Source: JAVJRN01 sp047635055 (GTDB lineage: Bacteria; Bacteroidota; Bacteroidia; Cytophagales; Cyclobacteriaceae). From it: a stretch of 26,143 nucleotides of DNA. Below the pieces are notes generated by a model that saw nothing but the letters and a program-made list of their open reading frames with translations, made no database searches and was not told the origin of the DNA. How positions within the stretch are numbered: the first letter of the stretch is position 1; each line of letters opens with the position of its first letter. The stretch is taken from assembly GCA_047635055.1 (NCBI GenBank), contig JBLIIJ010000054.1, forward strand, positions 1 through 26,143. Reading direction: 5' to 3'. Shown here piece by piece: positions 7,074-16,578 of this stretch. The position numbers and the translations under genes are program-made.

Positions 7074-8138
7074 TTAAAAGTTCAGCGTGAGTTGCGTGAC
7101 GGTTGGTTTTTCTTCCTCTTCAAAGTTAGAAATCCCAACACCGAGTAATCGGAAACCAGTTTCGTCCATGAGGGTTGGATCGAATACAGACTGAACGATA
7201 TCGACGAGTTGTGACTCTGAGGTAATCTTATGCTCGTGGGTCTGACTTCTGGTTATTTGTCGGAAATCTCCGTATTTCAGTTTGATAGAAACTGTTTTCC
7301 CCCTTTTATCTGATTTACTATATCGGCGGAAGGTCTCCTTAGCGATGCGTGCTAATTCCGATCGAATATCGCTTTCCTCCTTTAAGTCTTCATTAAAAGT
7401 ATTTTCGGCACTTAAAGATTTTCTTTCTCGATCTGGCTTGACTGTCCTATTGTCGATTCCTCTACAGATATGATAATAGTAAGTGCCCGTTTTTCCGTAT
7501 CTCAAGGTTAAGTCGGCAAGACTTTTTTTCCTAAGATCATTTCCTGTAAATATTCCGGCGAGTTTCATCTTTTCGGCTGTTGCCTTTCCAATACCAAAAA
7601 ATTGTTTGATTGGCATTTTCTTAATAAACCCTTCAGCCTGCTCTGGCAATATGACATAAAGGCCATCGGGCTTGTCCATGTCTGAAGCTGTTTTAGCTAA
7701 AAATTTGTTGTAGGAAATACCTGCAGAAGCGACGAGTTGCGTGCGTTCGAAAATTTTGGTTTTTATCTCTTTTGCAATAAGTGTGGCTGAGTTTAATCCA
7801 ATCTTATTTTTGGTAACATCAAGATATGCTTCGTCTAAGCTGAGTGGCTCTACCAACTCCGTGTATTCAAAAAATACTGCTCTAATGATATCGGAGGCAG
7901 CTTTGTATTTTTCAAAATCAGGTTTGACGAAAATCAAATCAGGACATTGCCTTGCTGCAATAGAGGAGGCCATGGCGGACTTCACGCCAAATTTTCTAGC
8001 CTCATAGCTAGCCGCCGCAACAACTCCACGCTCTTTGCTGCCTCCGACTGCTACAGGCTTGCCACGTAATTCTGGATTGTCGCGCTGCTCTACTGAAGCG
8101 TAAAAGGCATCCATATCGATATGAATAATTTTTTTCAT
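7074..8138 (-). CDS. dinB: DNA polymerase IV (DinB, Y family)
   Basis: Translesion DNA polymerase of 354 residues. The catalytic metal ligands are visible: D8 with M-D10-A-F-Y near the N-terminus, and D102-E103 in L-S-L-D-E-A-Y-L-D-V-T. The fingers region has S-Y-E-A-R-K-F-G-V, and the thumb has I-G-K-A-T-A-E-K-M-K as a helix-hairpin-helix. The little-finger domain follows (about 230-345). The last residues Q-L-T-L-N-F form the beta-clamp binding peptide typical of this family. The protein copies past damaged bases with low fidelity. No LexA-like box was recognised upstream. It is transcribed in the same direction as tetR but an 84-nt gap with its own tetR promoter separates them. Confidence 0.96.
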   Translation of the reverse strand: MKKIIHIDMDAFYASVEQRDNPELRGKPVAVGGSKERGVVAAASYEARKFGVKSAMASSIAARQCPDLIFVKPDFEKYKAASDIIRAVFFEYTELVEPLSLDEAYLDVTKNKIGLNSATLIAKEIKTKIFERTQLVASAGISYNKFLAKTASDMDKPDGLYVILPEQAEGFIKKMPIKQFFGIGKATAEKMKLAGIFTGNDLRKKSLADLTLRYGKTGTYYYHICRGIDNRTVKPDRERKSLSAENTFNEDLKEESDIRSELARIAKETFRRYSKSDKRGKTVSIKLKYGDFRQITRSQTHEHKITSESQLVDIVQSVFDPTLMDETGFRLLGVGISNFEEEEKPTVTQLTLNF

Positions 8139-8252
8139 TGATTCTCTGACAAACGAAAAACTATGGACATTGATTCGAATTAATTACTGATCGTTGTATT
8201 TATCAAACAGCATTTTTTTATGAGGTAAGTTGATTGTCTCTCTTGACGGACA

Positions 8253-10040
8253 TTATTCAATGAGCATTTTTTCAATTATCTCAGCGGTAATTATTTTTAA
8301 AACTAGGAAATATTGACCTTTTGCCAGCGAGCCAATATTGATTTCATTCCTAAATTCATCAAGAGCCAGAGCCACTTTACCATACGTATCAATAATTTCA
8401 ATGGCTGCTATATTTGCAGTTATAAGAGAAGATACAAGTGCTATTTTCAATCTGGTTTTTGATGGGTTTTGATAGACTGCATTTTTTTCTTGATATCAAG
8501 TATTGTCTTTGGTTCAGTATTAGCGATGATCGGGTCAGTGTCGCTTTCTAGCTAGTCGACATTAACAAGCCCATTTTCTTTAGGATTTCCCTTCGGTTCA
8601 TAGGCATGAGTAAGTAGTGCTCTAAATTCCCAATTATCAATCTAAGCCATCTTCGTCAAAATCATCTCCTGAGCTATTAAACAGGGCGCTTGTAGGATCA
8701 CGTGAGGGCATTTTAGCATTGACCGTTTTTAAATGATTTCTCAGTTTTATCAACAATTGTCTTGTCTTCGAAATATCCGTATCACTTAGATCATTTTACG
8801 CGCAAATATCTTCGGCTAAGTTAAAATACTACTGTTCCCCTGATTCATCATCGGCGATGAGTTGATAATGGTCTTCTATTCCCGCTGATCGTGGTTTTAA
8901 CTTATATTATTTACGTGATAAGGTGAATGAAAAATTAAAGGTTGCGATCGATTGAACGATTTTTTAAAGAGCAGTGGCTCGATACTTTGGCCGTCTATGT
9001 TTTCGCGTATTGCTGTACTGTTTCTGTCTAGCTCAGCAATGGTAGGAAAGATATTGTAACAGATAACTAGTGTATTATCATTAACACCTTGATGGATACC
9101 TAGACTTGCTATGATAAATGGTACACTTCCCTCCTTCATATATGAATGTTTTGCCAAAGGACAAAGGTGTATTGTTCGAATTGTTGAGTTGAGCGCCATC
9201 ATCAGAAAAGAAGAATATATAGGTATTTTCATTTTAAACCAAGCGATGCTATTCGACCTAAAAGAATACCTATTGCTTCATTCTACTCCTCTGTCATAGC
9301 GCCATATATTTTATTGTTATGGTTTGTGCCTTTTTCCCTCAGGGAAGGATTATTTTAGGTATCGATGGTTTCTTGCTTTGCTTTGATCGTGCTATGAACT
9401 TCGTAATGATATAGTTGCAGCGCAAAAGAGGCATTGTTGTTTTGGCATGTTGAATAAATTCTATTGCTTTATAACGAGTTCAAATAGATGTTTTGGATCA
9501 TCCTGAGTAGTGCCGCCTGTACTGTTGTCATCGTTATTGGTCGTGCTGCCATCGCTAAAATCAAAGTCGTTTTCAGTGGGAGTAGAAGATGAAGCAGTTC
9601 CTAAATGCCATTTGCCAAAATGAGCGGTGGTATATCCCAGGGCTGTTGATTTTAATCATTCCACATAATTGATATCAGTTCCATCAAGTATATTTACTGT
9701 TTCCGCTTCGATTAATATTTCACCAGTCCCAATATTTTTGTCTGTATTGGTGAAAATTGCGTGCGGTAGTTTGGCCCGTCAAAATGCTACATCGTCATGT
9801 GGAGCATTTGGGAGCAGGAGCATAGCTTTATGAAAGTATCATACATAAATATTCAAATTTTTCCAGCTTAGGTGTGAGGTAATAATCACTTTTAGCATCT
9901 GCTAAACTGCCGTCCATCTAGACTGATGAGCCAGTCCAGTCTTGATCGTTGAGGACGATAATTATGAAATTGGGTTGGGCTAATACAGCAAGTAACTGGA
10001 CAGTGATTGTTAACTGTAGGACGAATCGCTTTTCGATTAT
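8253..10040 (-). pseudogene. Decayed secreted sulfatase with type IX secretion sorting domain
   Basis: Read on the minus strand in shifting frames, about 1.8 kb retains a full sulfatase plan. Near 10010-9950 is a signal-peptide-like stretch (T-V-Q-L-L-A-V-L-A) followed by Q-P-N-F-I-I-I; near 9810 comes A-P-A-P-K-C-S, the start of the C-x-P-x-R active-site signature, then L-T-G-Q-T-T-A-R; near 9645-9610 G-Y-T-T-A-H-F-G-K-W-H-L-G; near 9115-8960 V-P-F-I-I-A-S, the N-I-D-G-Q-S stretch and P-L-I-F-H. Around 8650 is D-F-D-E-D-G-L, calcium-binding-like, and 8475-8253 is a C-terminal domain beginning V-Y-Q-N-P-S and ending G-Q-Y-F-L-V-L-K with E-K-M-L-I-E, typical of type IX cargo. Many stops and frameshifts interrupt it, one of them (TGA, 9795-9797) inside the active-site signature. 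The ATG is probably lost (ATA at 10038-10040). Non-functional. Confidence 0.85.
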
Positions 10041-10279
10041 AGGGGTATTATTCTTCCCTCAAGATAAGTTTTGTTGGGATCAGAATACCTTGCCGTATCT
10101 TAAAGAGCGGGATTCCTCCATTAAAGGAAAAGTCAGGATTAGTTGCTCAACGTCGATGGATAATGAGGATATGATTTGCGGTTTTGATTACCAATGGTTA
10201 TTGATTGGTATTTAGTTGACGTTCTTATTGTGACTCAGAAACATTTCATGCATTTTTAAGTTTCAAAAAATAAAAACAC

Positions 10280-10777
10280 ATGGCTCAAGTAACTCTTAAA
10301 GGAAATCCAGTACAAACAATAGGCGACCTACCTGCAGTAGGTAGTGATGCAGCAGGTTTTACCTTAGTAAACACAGACTTATCAGAAGTTTCACTGGCTG
10401 ATTATAAAGGTAAAAAAGTAATTCTTAATATTTTTCCAAGTGTGGATACCGGCACTTGCGCTACTTCGGTAAGAACTTTTAATGAAAAAGCGTCAGGCTT
10501 AGATAATACAGTAGTGTTATGTGTTTCTGAGGATCTTCCTTTTGCACATGCAAGATTCTGCGGCGCAGAGGGAATTGAAAACGTAGTTTCATTGTCTGCT
10601 TTCAGAAACGATAGTTTTTCGAAGGACTATGGCGTGAAAATAGAGGACGGCCCTTTGAAAGGCTTAATCGCTAGATCGATTGTCGTGATTGGTGAAGATG
10701 GGAAAGTATTGCATACCGAGCTTGTTTCTGAAATAGTAGATGAGCCAAATTATGATAACGCGATAGCGGCTTTGTAA
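10280..10777 (+). CDS. tpx: Thiol peroxidase (Tpx), atypical 2-Cys peroxiredoxin
   Basis: Reduces hydrogen peroxide and organic peroxides, using thioredoxin to regenerate. The 165 residues are full length. The peroxidatic cysteine C60 sits in F-P-S-V-D-T-G-T-C-A-T-S-V-R and the resolving cysteine C94 in A-R-F-C-G-A-E-G-I, the Tpx arrangement. The C-terminus ends in D-Y-G-type strands I-A-R-S-I-V-V-I-G-E-D-G. The start at 10280 fits the family N-terminus (A-Q-V-T-L-K-G-N-P). A good terminator follows, so it is a single-gene unit. The 240 bp upstream separate it from the divergent sulfatase remnant; I see no clear promoter match there. Confidence 0.96.
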   Translation: MAQVTLKGNPVQTIGDLPAVGSDAAGFTLVNTDLSEVSLADYKGKKVILNIFPSVDTGTCATSVRTFNEKASGLDNTVVLCVSEDLPFAHARFCGAEGIENVVSLSAFRNDSFSKDYGVKIEDGPLKGLIARSIVVIGEDGKVLHTELVSEIVDEPNYDNAIAAL

Positions 10778-10798
10778 AAATTTTAAATGTGAAGAGGT

Positions 10799-10828
10799 AA
10801 AAGCATGGCTCAAAGTCATGCTTTTTTT
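10799..10828 (+). terminator. Rho-independent terminator after tpx
   Basis: AAAAGCATG (10799-10807) pairs with CATGCTTTT (10817-10825) around a 9-nt loop, followed by more T residues to 10828. It lies 22 bp after the tpx stop and 29 bp before mobA. Confidence 0.88.
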
Positions 10829-10856
10829 GTTTATTCAAAGATTATTTTAAAAAAAA

Positions 10857-11411
10857 ATGACAGAAATGAACGCGTTAATTCTTGTTGGGGGAAAAAGTAG
10901 TCGAATGGGAGAGGATAAATTCTTACTTGATTTTAACGGGCAGCCTCAATATGAATTCCTTACGGAGATACTGCAAGGTTTAGCTATCAAAACCTATCTG
11001 TCTTGTGCGGAAGATCAAAGAGTGCTTATTCCTGATCATTATAATCTTATTTACGATATACATCAAAACATTGGTCCGATTGGAGGTATTGCATCCGCCA
11101 TAGATATGGACGCCCACACGGATTGGCTGGTGATTGCGTGTGATTTAGTGAATCTGGATAAAAAAACCATCCAAGAATTGATTACTCAAGATGCTTCAGG
11201 TTTTGACGTTATTACTTTTGGTTTGCCTGAAAATCAATTTCTTGAAACGACCATCACCTTGTATAAGCCCTCAAGTTTTCCAACAATACGATCGATGATT
11301 GAAAATCAGCAGTATAAGCTTCAAAAAGTATTGAAAGAAATGGCAGTAAAAGTCGTAATTCCTTCGGATCCGACTAGATTAAAAAATGTAAATACTCCCA
11401 AAGATCTCTAG
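10857..11411 (+). CDS. mobA: Molybdenum cofactor guanylyltransferase (MobA)
   Basis: Adds GMP from GTP to molybdopterin to make the guanine dinucleotide cofactor used by the DMSO reductase family, to which the nitrate reductase in this window belongs. The 184-residue protein opens with the nucleotidyltransferase motif L-I-L-V-G-G-K-S-S-R-M-G-E-D-K (about 7-21), followed by I-Y-D-I-H-Q-N-I-G-P-I-G-G-I and the metal site region V-I-A-C-D-L. The family usually has C-D-x-P at that place; here it is C-D-L-V, a mild change. A second ATG three codons later is also possible as start. The gene converges on the nitrate cluster, which supports a role in nitrate assimilation though mobA serves all such enzymes. 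Confidence 0.92.
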   Translation: MTEMNALILVGGKSSRMGEDKFLLDFNGQPQYEFLTEILQGLAIKTYLSCAEDQRVLIPDHYNLIYDIHQNIGPIGGIASAIDMDAHTDWLVIACDLVNLDKKTIQELITQDASGFDVITFGLPENQFLETTITLYKPSSFPTIRSMIENQQYKLQKVLKEMAVKVVIPSDPTRLKNVNTPKDL

Positions 11412-11426
11412 CGCCAAGATTATTAA

Positions 11427-11530
11427 ATCCCACATTGTGGGTTTTACTCCCTGGTGTTTACGTCGAATAAAAAGAAATTTTCCAACTTTATACCTCGGGA
11501 GCTTGCTCCGAGGTTCTTAATTGAGATTCT
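11427..11530. repeat. Dispersed intergenic repeat, copy 1 (with two short hairpins)
   Basis: Between the convergent mobA and the rubredoxin gene. It begins with the hairpin CCCAC-ATT-GTGGG (followed by TTTT, a possible weak terminator for mobA), continues through TCGAATAAAAAG, and ends with the hairpin around GGGAGCTTGCTCCGAGG and GATTCT. The same order of blocks recurs at 23052-23152 and, more diverged, at 17605-17675. Confidence 0.7.
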
Positions 11531-11581
11531 GTTTATGGCATTTCAGCGCATAAAGGATAGGTATTTGTTGGAGAGTCATTT

Positions 11582-13006
11582 CTATACGCTCATTTTAACA
11601 AAGCTTTTCAAGCTTCCACTACAAGTAGCGCAGAGGTACGTTTTTGGTAGATTCACAAAAGGAGTTTCTGGTGCAATACCGGCGATTTTATCGCCCAATC
11701 GTTCATCATAGATTGTTTGACAATGTATACATTGATATAGGTTCTTATTCACCTGATCTCTGATTAACTGAATTTTTGGTGAAGTCGTTTTTTCGTCTTG
11801 AATGCGTTCGAAATACAAATGGCTTAACTCTACAATCAGCGCTGCTAATATGCTTTTAGGCACGTTTGAAGCATAAGTTTGGTATTGACCAAGATTCTGA
11901 TTGAAGTTTTTGCTATGACCAATGTTATAGGTTGTCGTGTTTTCTGATGCTGTATTTTTCTCAATAACCACCGAGGTGAAAAGGGTAATGTCATTGGTCG
12001 TTTTTATAGTGAAAGTAAGGCCATGGGTACTGACATCCAGTTGGTCCAACTCTCTCACTAGAAAAAACTTTAGGTCAAGGGCTTCTTGATCCAAAGCAGG
12101 AAGATGCCAATTAAGTTCGAGCGCAGAATGTCTCAAATTCATGCCTGATGAACCCATCAGTTTTTCCCAGCTGGATACATTCTTTTCTTGTATTCCTTTG
12201 ATTATGAAGGATTTCCATGGAGTAAGTGAGACTTTTCCTATTTCAGTTTCAATACAATGCTCCATCATTTTCTTCAAATTGGTAATTCTATACTCATTGT
12301 TTCTCCAGTATAAACCAAGCCAGTATTTGCCGTCGGCCAATCTATTGATTCCTTCGTAATAGGGAAAATGCGTTTCAGGAAGGACAAGATTTTCAGTAAC
12401 CGGCTGAGTGTTCATTTGTACATTTTCTGTAAGAAAAGCATACACCTTTTGATAATCCCAATTTTCAGTGATCATCGGAGATTCTTCCAATGCTTTCGAA
12501 ACCTTATTGAGATCTTCTCCAAAAACCAACAATGGTAACTGCCATGGAACATTATGTATTTCCGTAAATCGCAGGTAAACAAACCAATAATTTTCCTGAT
12601 TGGAGGCGATGAAATTGATCTGTCCAGTGAAAAGTGGTACTAGGCTTTGTGAAGGATCAACCACGTTGATTCTCAGTTTTGGGCGATAATCGAAGCTGTT
12701 CAGGACATAGTGATAAGTGTGTGAAGCCAACCACTTTTTGCCTTGCTGAATATCTTGTGAAACATAGGAACTTGAAATATTTTGATGCTGAAAAGTGTTA
12801 ATCTCAAAGTCTGTATTAATGGACTGAAATGTTTCAACGAGAATATTTTTATTCTTTTCTTTAGCAGCAAAAAGGATGTCTTGTCGGGAGCCAAAGTTGA
12901 TATATTCTGCACCAAGCTTTTCCGCTACGAGTAGTATTTTCAGGAAATCGCCTGGTGAAATGATGCCACCTCTGACGAATATTCTAATGAGTTCTTTTAC
13001 TGCCAT
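11582..13006 (-). CDS. Degenerate siroheme-reductase-like protein with C-terminal rubredoxin
   Basis: A 474-residue cytosolic protein with an unusual build. The first part (G-G-I-I-S-P-G-D-F-L-K-I-L-L-V then G-S-R-Q-D-I-L-F) and a middle part (Y-R-I-T-N-L-K-K-M-M then P-W-K-S-F-I-I-K-G-I) look like the two ferredoxin-like halves of nitrite/sulfite reductases. The catalytic cysteines that hold the [4Fe-4S]-siroheme centre are missing: outside the C-terminus only one cysteine exists. The last 54 residues are a rubredoxin: C426-x2-C429, Y-D, G-D, F-x-x-L-P and C459-x2-C462, which binds one iron. It starts 33 nt after the nitrate reductase stop; I chose ATG 13006 over upstream TTG/GTG codons. Its role is not known; an electron carrier or assembly partner for the nitrate or nitrite reductase is my inference. 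Confidence 0.8.
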   Translation of the reverse strand: MAVKELIRIFVRGGIISPGDFLKILLVAEKLGAEYINFGSRQDILFAAKEKNKNILVETFQSINTDFEINTFQHQNISSSYVSQDIQQGKKWLASHTYHYVLNSFDYRPKLRINVVDPSQSLVPLFTGQINFIASNQENYWFVYLRFTEIHNVPWQLPLLVFGEDLNKVSKALEESPMITENWDYQKVYAFLTENVQMNTQPVTENLVLPETHFPYYEGINRLADGKYWLGLYWRNNEYRITNLKKMMEHCIETEIGKVSLTPWKSFIIKGIQEKNVSSWEKLMGSSGMNLRHSALELNWHLPALDQEALDLKFFLVRELDQLDVSTHGLTFTIKTTNDITLFTSVVIEKNTASENTTTYNIGHSKNFNQNLGQYQTYASNVPKSILAALIVELSHLYFERIQDEKTTSPKIQLIRDQVNKNLYQCIHCQTIYDERLGDKIAGIAPETPFVNLPKTYLCATCSGSLKSFVKMSV

Positions 13007-13039
13007 ATCTTTCACCAAGTAAATGTAAAGTGTATTTTA

Positions 13040-16000
13040 TCAAGCGGGTTGCAGGGTACTTTGAATAAGTCGGCTTACTTCTGATTTACAACTGCCACAG
13101 CCAAGTCCTGCACCGGTTGACTGACAAAGGGCATTCAGATCTTCCTTTCCCGACAGTATGGCGTCTTTGAGATTTCCTTCCCCCACGTTGTTGCATGAGC
13201 ATACTAGTTTACCTTTAATTGGTTCAGGCGCATTGCCAGACCTCAGGAGCCGCATTCGTTTGTCCGACAACTCCGTACCACTGTCAATGAGTTCTTTATA
13301 TTCCGCAAACTCTGCTTTATCGCCCATGAGGATAGTGCCAACCAACTTATCATCATGGATGATACATTTTTTATAAAACAATGCTTCTTTATCCAAAAAG
13401 GTTATTTCTCCATAGTTTTTACCTCCAACAGGAATTTCAGGTATGCCAATAGAGCAAAGATCCAAGGTTGGAAACTTTAAAATATTCATCGGTATTGTAC
13501 CGGTATAATAGGAGGTAAGGTCACCTGCTAAGAATCTAGCGCAAGTATCCGCTTGCTGTTCAGCAGCTGCCGTTATCCCATTCATTTTTTTATTATGTTC
13601 GGCAATTTCTCCTAAGGCAAAGATGTCAGAATCGCTTGTTTGTAAATAATCATTAACCAAAACCCCTCTACCACAGGCAATACCCGAGTCCTTCAAAATA
13701 CCAATGTTTGGTCTGGTACCTATCGCATATACGACTGCATCTTGCACGAGTTTATGTCCACTTTTCAGTGAGATTTGAAGTTTTTTATCTTCGTTCTCCA
13801 CAATATTGGTGACTTCATCGTTCGTGTAAATCTGTACGCCTAATTCTTCTACATATTCACGCAACATCGAACTGGCGATAGGGTCGAGCTGGCGCTCCAT
13901 CAACCTTGAGCCTAGCTGAATAATTGTGGCGTTTACATCCATTTCTGTTAAAGCAGCGGCAAGTTCTAGACCGAGTAATCCGCCACCAATTATCAAGACG
14001 CTACTGTTAGGGATGAGCTTTTTCTTTAGGTCATCAGCATTGTCTCGATCACGCATCGTGAATACTCCCGAAAGCTGCATTGGAGCATTTGGTGGTATAA
14101 ACGCGCGACTTCCTGTTGCGACGATCAAAATATCATAGGCGTATTCCTGCCCTTGAGCATCGGTAACTTTTTTACTTTCTCTATCGATGGACGAGATCGG
14201 ATTTTCAGGATGGAGGTCTAAATTTAACTGTGCAAGTTCTTGGTCGGTATATTTGACTAAATCCGCCCAATTTTTAGTCTCATTGACATATTCAGGAAGT
14301 AAGACTCTGTTGTAAAAAGGCCATTTTTCCTTTGAAAAAACCACAATTTGATCAGTTTGATTATAATTTCGGTAAGTATTTACAAACCTATAAGCAGCGG
14401 CACCTGCACCAATTACCACGACTTTACGCGTAGGCGGATTGTATTTGTCAACAGACACTGCGGAGAACTTAAAGCCCGGTTGTTTAGATTTAGGATCTAC
14501 TGCATCGTCAGTAAGGTTGTTGGCTCTTGAAGTATCAGAATTAAGTTTTTTGCCCCAATGCATGGGTAAAAAAACCACGCCCTTCTTAATGTTTTTGGTA
14601 AGTGTAGCAGTAACCTGTACTTCCCCTCTGGTACTTTTGATGATGACAGGATCACCCTCTCGGATATCTCGAAGACGGGCGTCTACTGGGTGTATTTCTA
14701 ACCTTGGTTTATCTATATGTTTGTTGAGCTTGGCCACTTTTCCCGTTTTGGTCATTGTGTGCCATTGATCCCGTATTCTTCCTGTGGTAAGAATTAGAGG
14801 AAAATCGTCGGACAGTGATTCATGTTGATTTTCTGGGCCTGAAATATGGATGTTCGCTCTTTTGTCATCAGTAAGGAACTGTCCATCTTCAAAAAGTCTT
14901 GGAGTACCTGGGTGATTCGTGTAAGGAACTGGCCATTGAATAGATCTCTCGGATTTCAACCGATCGTAGCTTAATCCCGAAATATCAATGGGTGTGCCTT
15001 TGGTCAATCGGGTATATTCTTCATAAACTCCTTCTGTGTTTTTAAAATCGAAACCATGATAACCCATGGCTTGTGCAAAGCGCAAAATGATCTCGCTATC
15101 CGGTAATGCCTCACCAGGGGCATCTATCATTTTTGGCAAGTAGGTGATGCGACGCTCTGAGTTGGTCATCGTCCCTTCTTTTTCTAACCAACCGGCGGCT
15201 GGTAGCAATAAATCGGCATATTTGGCGGTATCACTATTGTTTGAAATGTCCTGCACCACTACAAACTTGGCGGCTTTTAACGCTTCGTCGACTAGCCGGG
15301 CGTTGGGCATGCTCACAGATGGATTGGTGCAAATAACCCATATGGCTTTCATCTTTCCAGATTTCAAAGCTTCAAACATTTCTGTGGCGGTCAGTCCTGG
15401 CTTTTCCTGAATTTTTTCTACTCCCCAGAAATCTGCGACTTCTTGTCTGTGTTTTGGATTGGCAAGGTTGCGATGCGCAGCAAGTAAGTTGGAAAGCCCG
15501 CCAACTTCACGACCGCCCATAGCATTTGGTTGTCCTGTTAGGGAAAAAGGACCATTTCCTGGTTTGCCGATTTTACCCGTTATTAAATTGAGATTGATCA
15601 ATGCAAGGTTTTGATTGACACCAGAGGTGCTCTGATTCAGCCCCATGGCCCACATAGTCAAAAAGCCTTTGGACTGACCGATCATTCGAGCAGCAGCTAT
15701 AATATCATCAATAGAAACTTGACAAATAGCTGCATATTCCTTGAGTGTCTTTGATTTCACTTGCTTTGTGTACGCTTCAAACCCATTGGCATGATTGGTA
15801 ATAAAGTCCTCATCGATCATACCTTTTTCTATTAAATACTGACCTATAGCATGAAAAAGAGAAAGATCCGTACCGGGGTATACTTGTAAATGTACATCTG
15901 CCAGTGTACAACTGTCCGTCACGCGCGGATCAACGACGATTACTTTCACATGAGGATTTTCCGCTTTATGCTTCTCTATCCTTCGAAATAAAATAGGATG

Positions 16001-16546
16001 ACACCAGGCAGGGTTTGCACCAGCTATAAATATACAATCTGACAATTCAATATCCTCATAGGAAATAGGCACAGCATCATCACCGAGTGCTTCCTTATAG
16101 CCGACAACTGCGGAACTCATACATAATCGGCTATTAGTATCAATATTATTGGTGCCCAAAAAGCCCTTGGTCAGCTTGTTAGCGAGGTAATATTCTTCCG
16201 TGAGACATTGTCCAGAAACATACAACCCAACACTGTCCGGTCCATGTTGATCGATGAACGTCTTAAAAACTGCGGCGGCTCGATTTATTGCTGTATCCCA
16301 CGAGGCTCTTTCCATCTGATGTTGTCGGCTCCACCGCATTTGCGGAAAAAGCAATCTATCAGACTGATCCATTGTGGTGTAATGAAGGTTCATGCCTTTC
16401 GAACAGAGCATACCTTTGTTGACGGGGTGATCGACATCACCGTCAATTTTGAGACGACCTTTTCTGTCCTTAGAAACAACTATACCACAGCCAACTCCAC
16501 AATAGGAGCAAGTAGTTTTTACCGAATTTGAGGAGGCTTTGTGCAT
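13040..16546 (-). CDS. nasA: Assimilatory nitrate reductase fused to NirB-like FAD module and BFD-type [2Fe-2S] module
   Basis: Reduces nitrate to nitrite in the cytoplasm. Numbered from ATG 16546 (1168 residues): residues 10-55 bind [4Fe-4S] (C13-x2-C16-x3-C20-x27-C48); the bis-MGD molybdopterin region follows to about 690 with Cys142 (S-R-L-C-M) as molybdenum ligand. From about 706 a NirB-like flavoprotein begins: FAD motif V-V-I-G-A-G-A near 710 and NAD(P) motif L-I-I-G-G-G-L-L-G near 851. The end (about 1110-1168) has C1116-x-C1118 and C1150-x2-C1153, a BFD-type [2Fe-2S] domain. So one chain holds what Bacillus splits over NasC and NasB, and can draw electrons from NAD(P)H. A frame-open ATG at 16624 would add 26 residues, but those bases form a strong hairpin and the family usually begins shortly before T-T-C-S-Y-C-G. 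Confidence 0.93.
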   Translation of the reverse strand: MHKASSNSVKTTCSYCGVGCGIVVSKDRKGRLKIDGDVDHPVNKGMLCSKGMNLHYTTMDQSDRLLFPQMRWSRQHQMERASWDTAINRAAAVFKTFIDQHGPDSVGLYVSGQCLTEEYYLANKLTKGFLGTNNIDTNSRLCMSSAVVGYKEALGDDAVPISYEDIELSDCIFIAGANPAWCHPILFRRIEKHKAENPHVKVIVVDPRVTDSCTLADVHLQVYPGTDLSLFHAIGQYLIEKGMIDEDFITNHANGFEAYTKQVKSKTLKEYAAICQVSIDDIIAAARMIGQSKGFLTMWAMGLNQSTSGVNQNLALINLNLITGKIGKPGNGPFSLTGQPNAMGGREVGGLSNLLAAHRNLANPKHRQEVADFWGVEKIQEKPGLTATEMFEALKSGKMKAIWVICTNPSVSMPNARLVDEALKAAKFVVVQDISNNSDTAKYADLLLPAAGWLEKEGTMTNSERRITYLPKMIDAPGEALPDSEIILRFAQAMGYHGFDFKNTEGVYEEYTRLTKGTPIDISGLSYDRLKSERSIQWPVPYTNHPGTPRLFEDGQFLTDDKRANIHISGPENQHESLSDDFPLILTTGRIRDQWHTMTKTGKVAKLNKHIDKPRLEIHPVDARLRDIREGDPVIIKSTRGEVQVTATLTKNIKKGVVFLPMHWGKKLNSDTSRANNLTDDAVDPKSKQPGFKFSAVSVDKYNPPTRKVVVIGAGAAAYRFVNTYRNYNQTDQIVVFSKEKWPFYNRVLLPEYVNETKNWADLVKYTDQELAQLNLDLHPENPISSIDRESKKVTDAQGQEYAYDILIVATGSRAFIPPNAPMQLSGVFTMRDRDNADDLKKKLIPNSSVLIIGGGLLGLELAAALTEMDVNATIIQLGSRLMERQLDPIASSMLREYVEELGVQIYTNDEVTNIVENEDKKLQISLKSGHKLVQDAVVYAIGTRPNIGILKDSGIACGRGVLVNDYLQTSDSDIFALGEIAEHNKKMNGITAAAEQQADTCARFLAGDLTSYYTGTIPMNILKFPTLDLCSIGIPEIPVGGKNYGEITFLDKEALFYKKCIIHDDKLVGTILMGDKAEFAEYKELIDSGTELSDKRMRLLRSGNAPEPIKGKLVCSCNNVGEGNLKDAILSGKEDLNALCQSTGAGLGCGSCKSEVSRLIQSTLQPA

Positions 16547-16578
16547 AGGAAATAGCGCAGTGTTTAATTCGTAGACTC

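Noticed and set aside
8253..9232. Two short minus-strand reading frames (8253-8450 and 8897-9232) as separate small genes
   Set aside because: The first is the type IX sorting domain and the second the C-terminal sulfatase part of one decayed gene; neither has its own plausible start.
9949..10215. Plus-strand frame of 88 codons upstream of tpx
   Set aside because: It is antisense to the start of the sulfatase remnant, has no family character, and its composition follows from the opposite strand.
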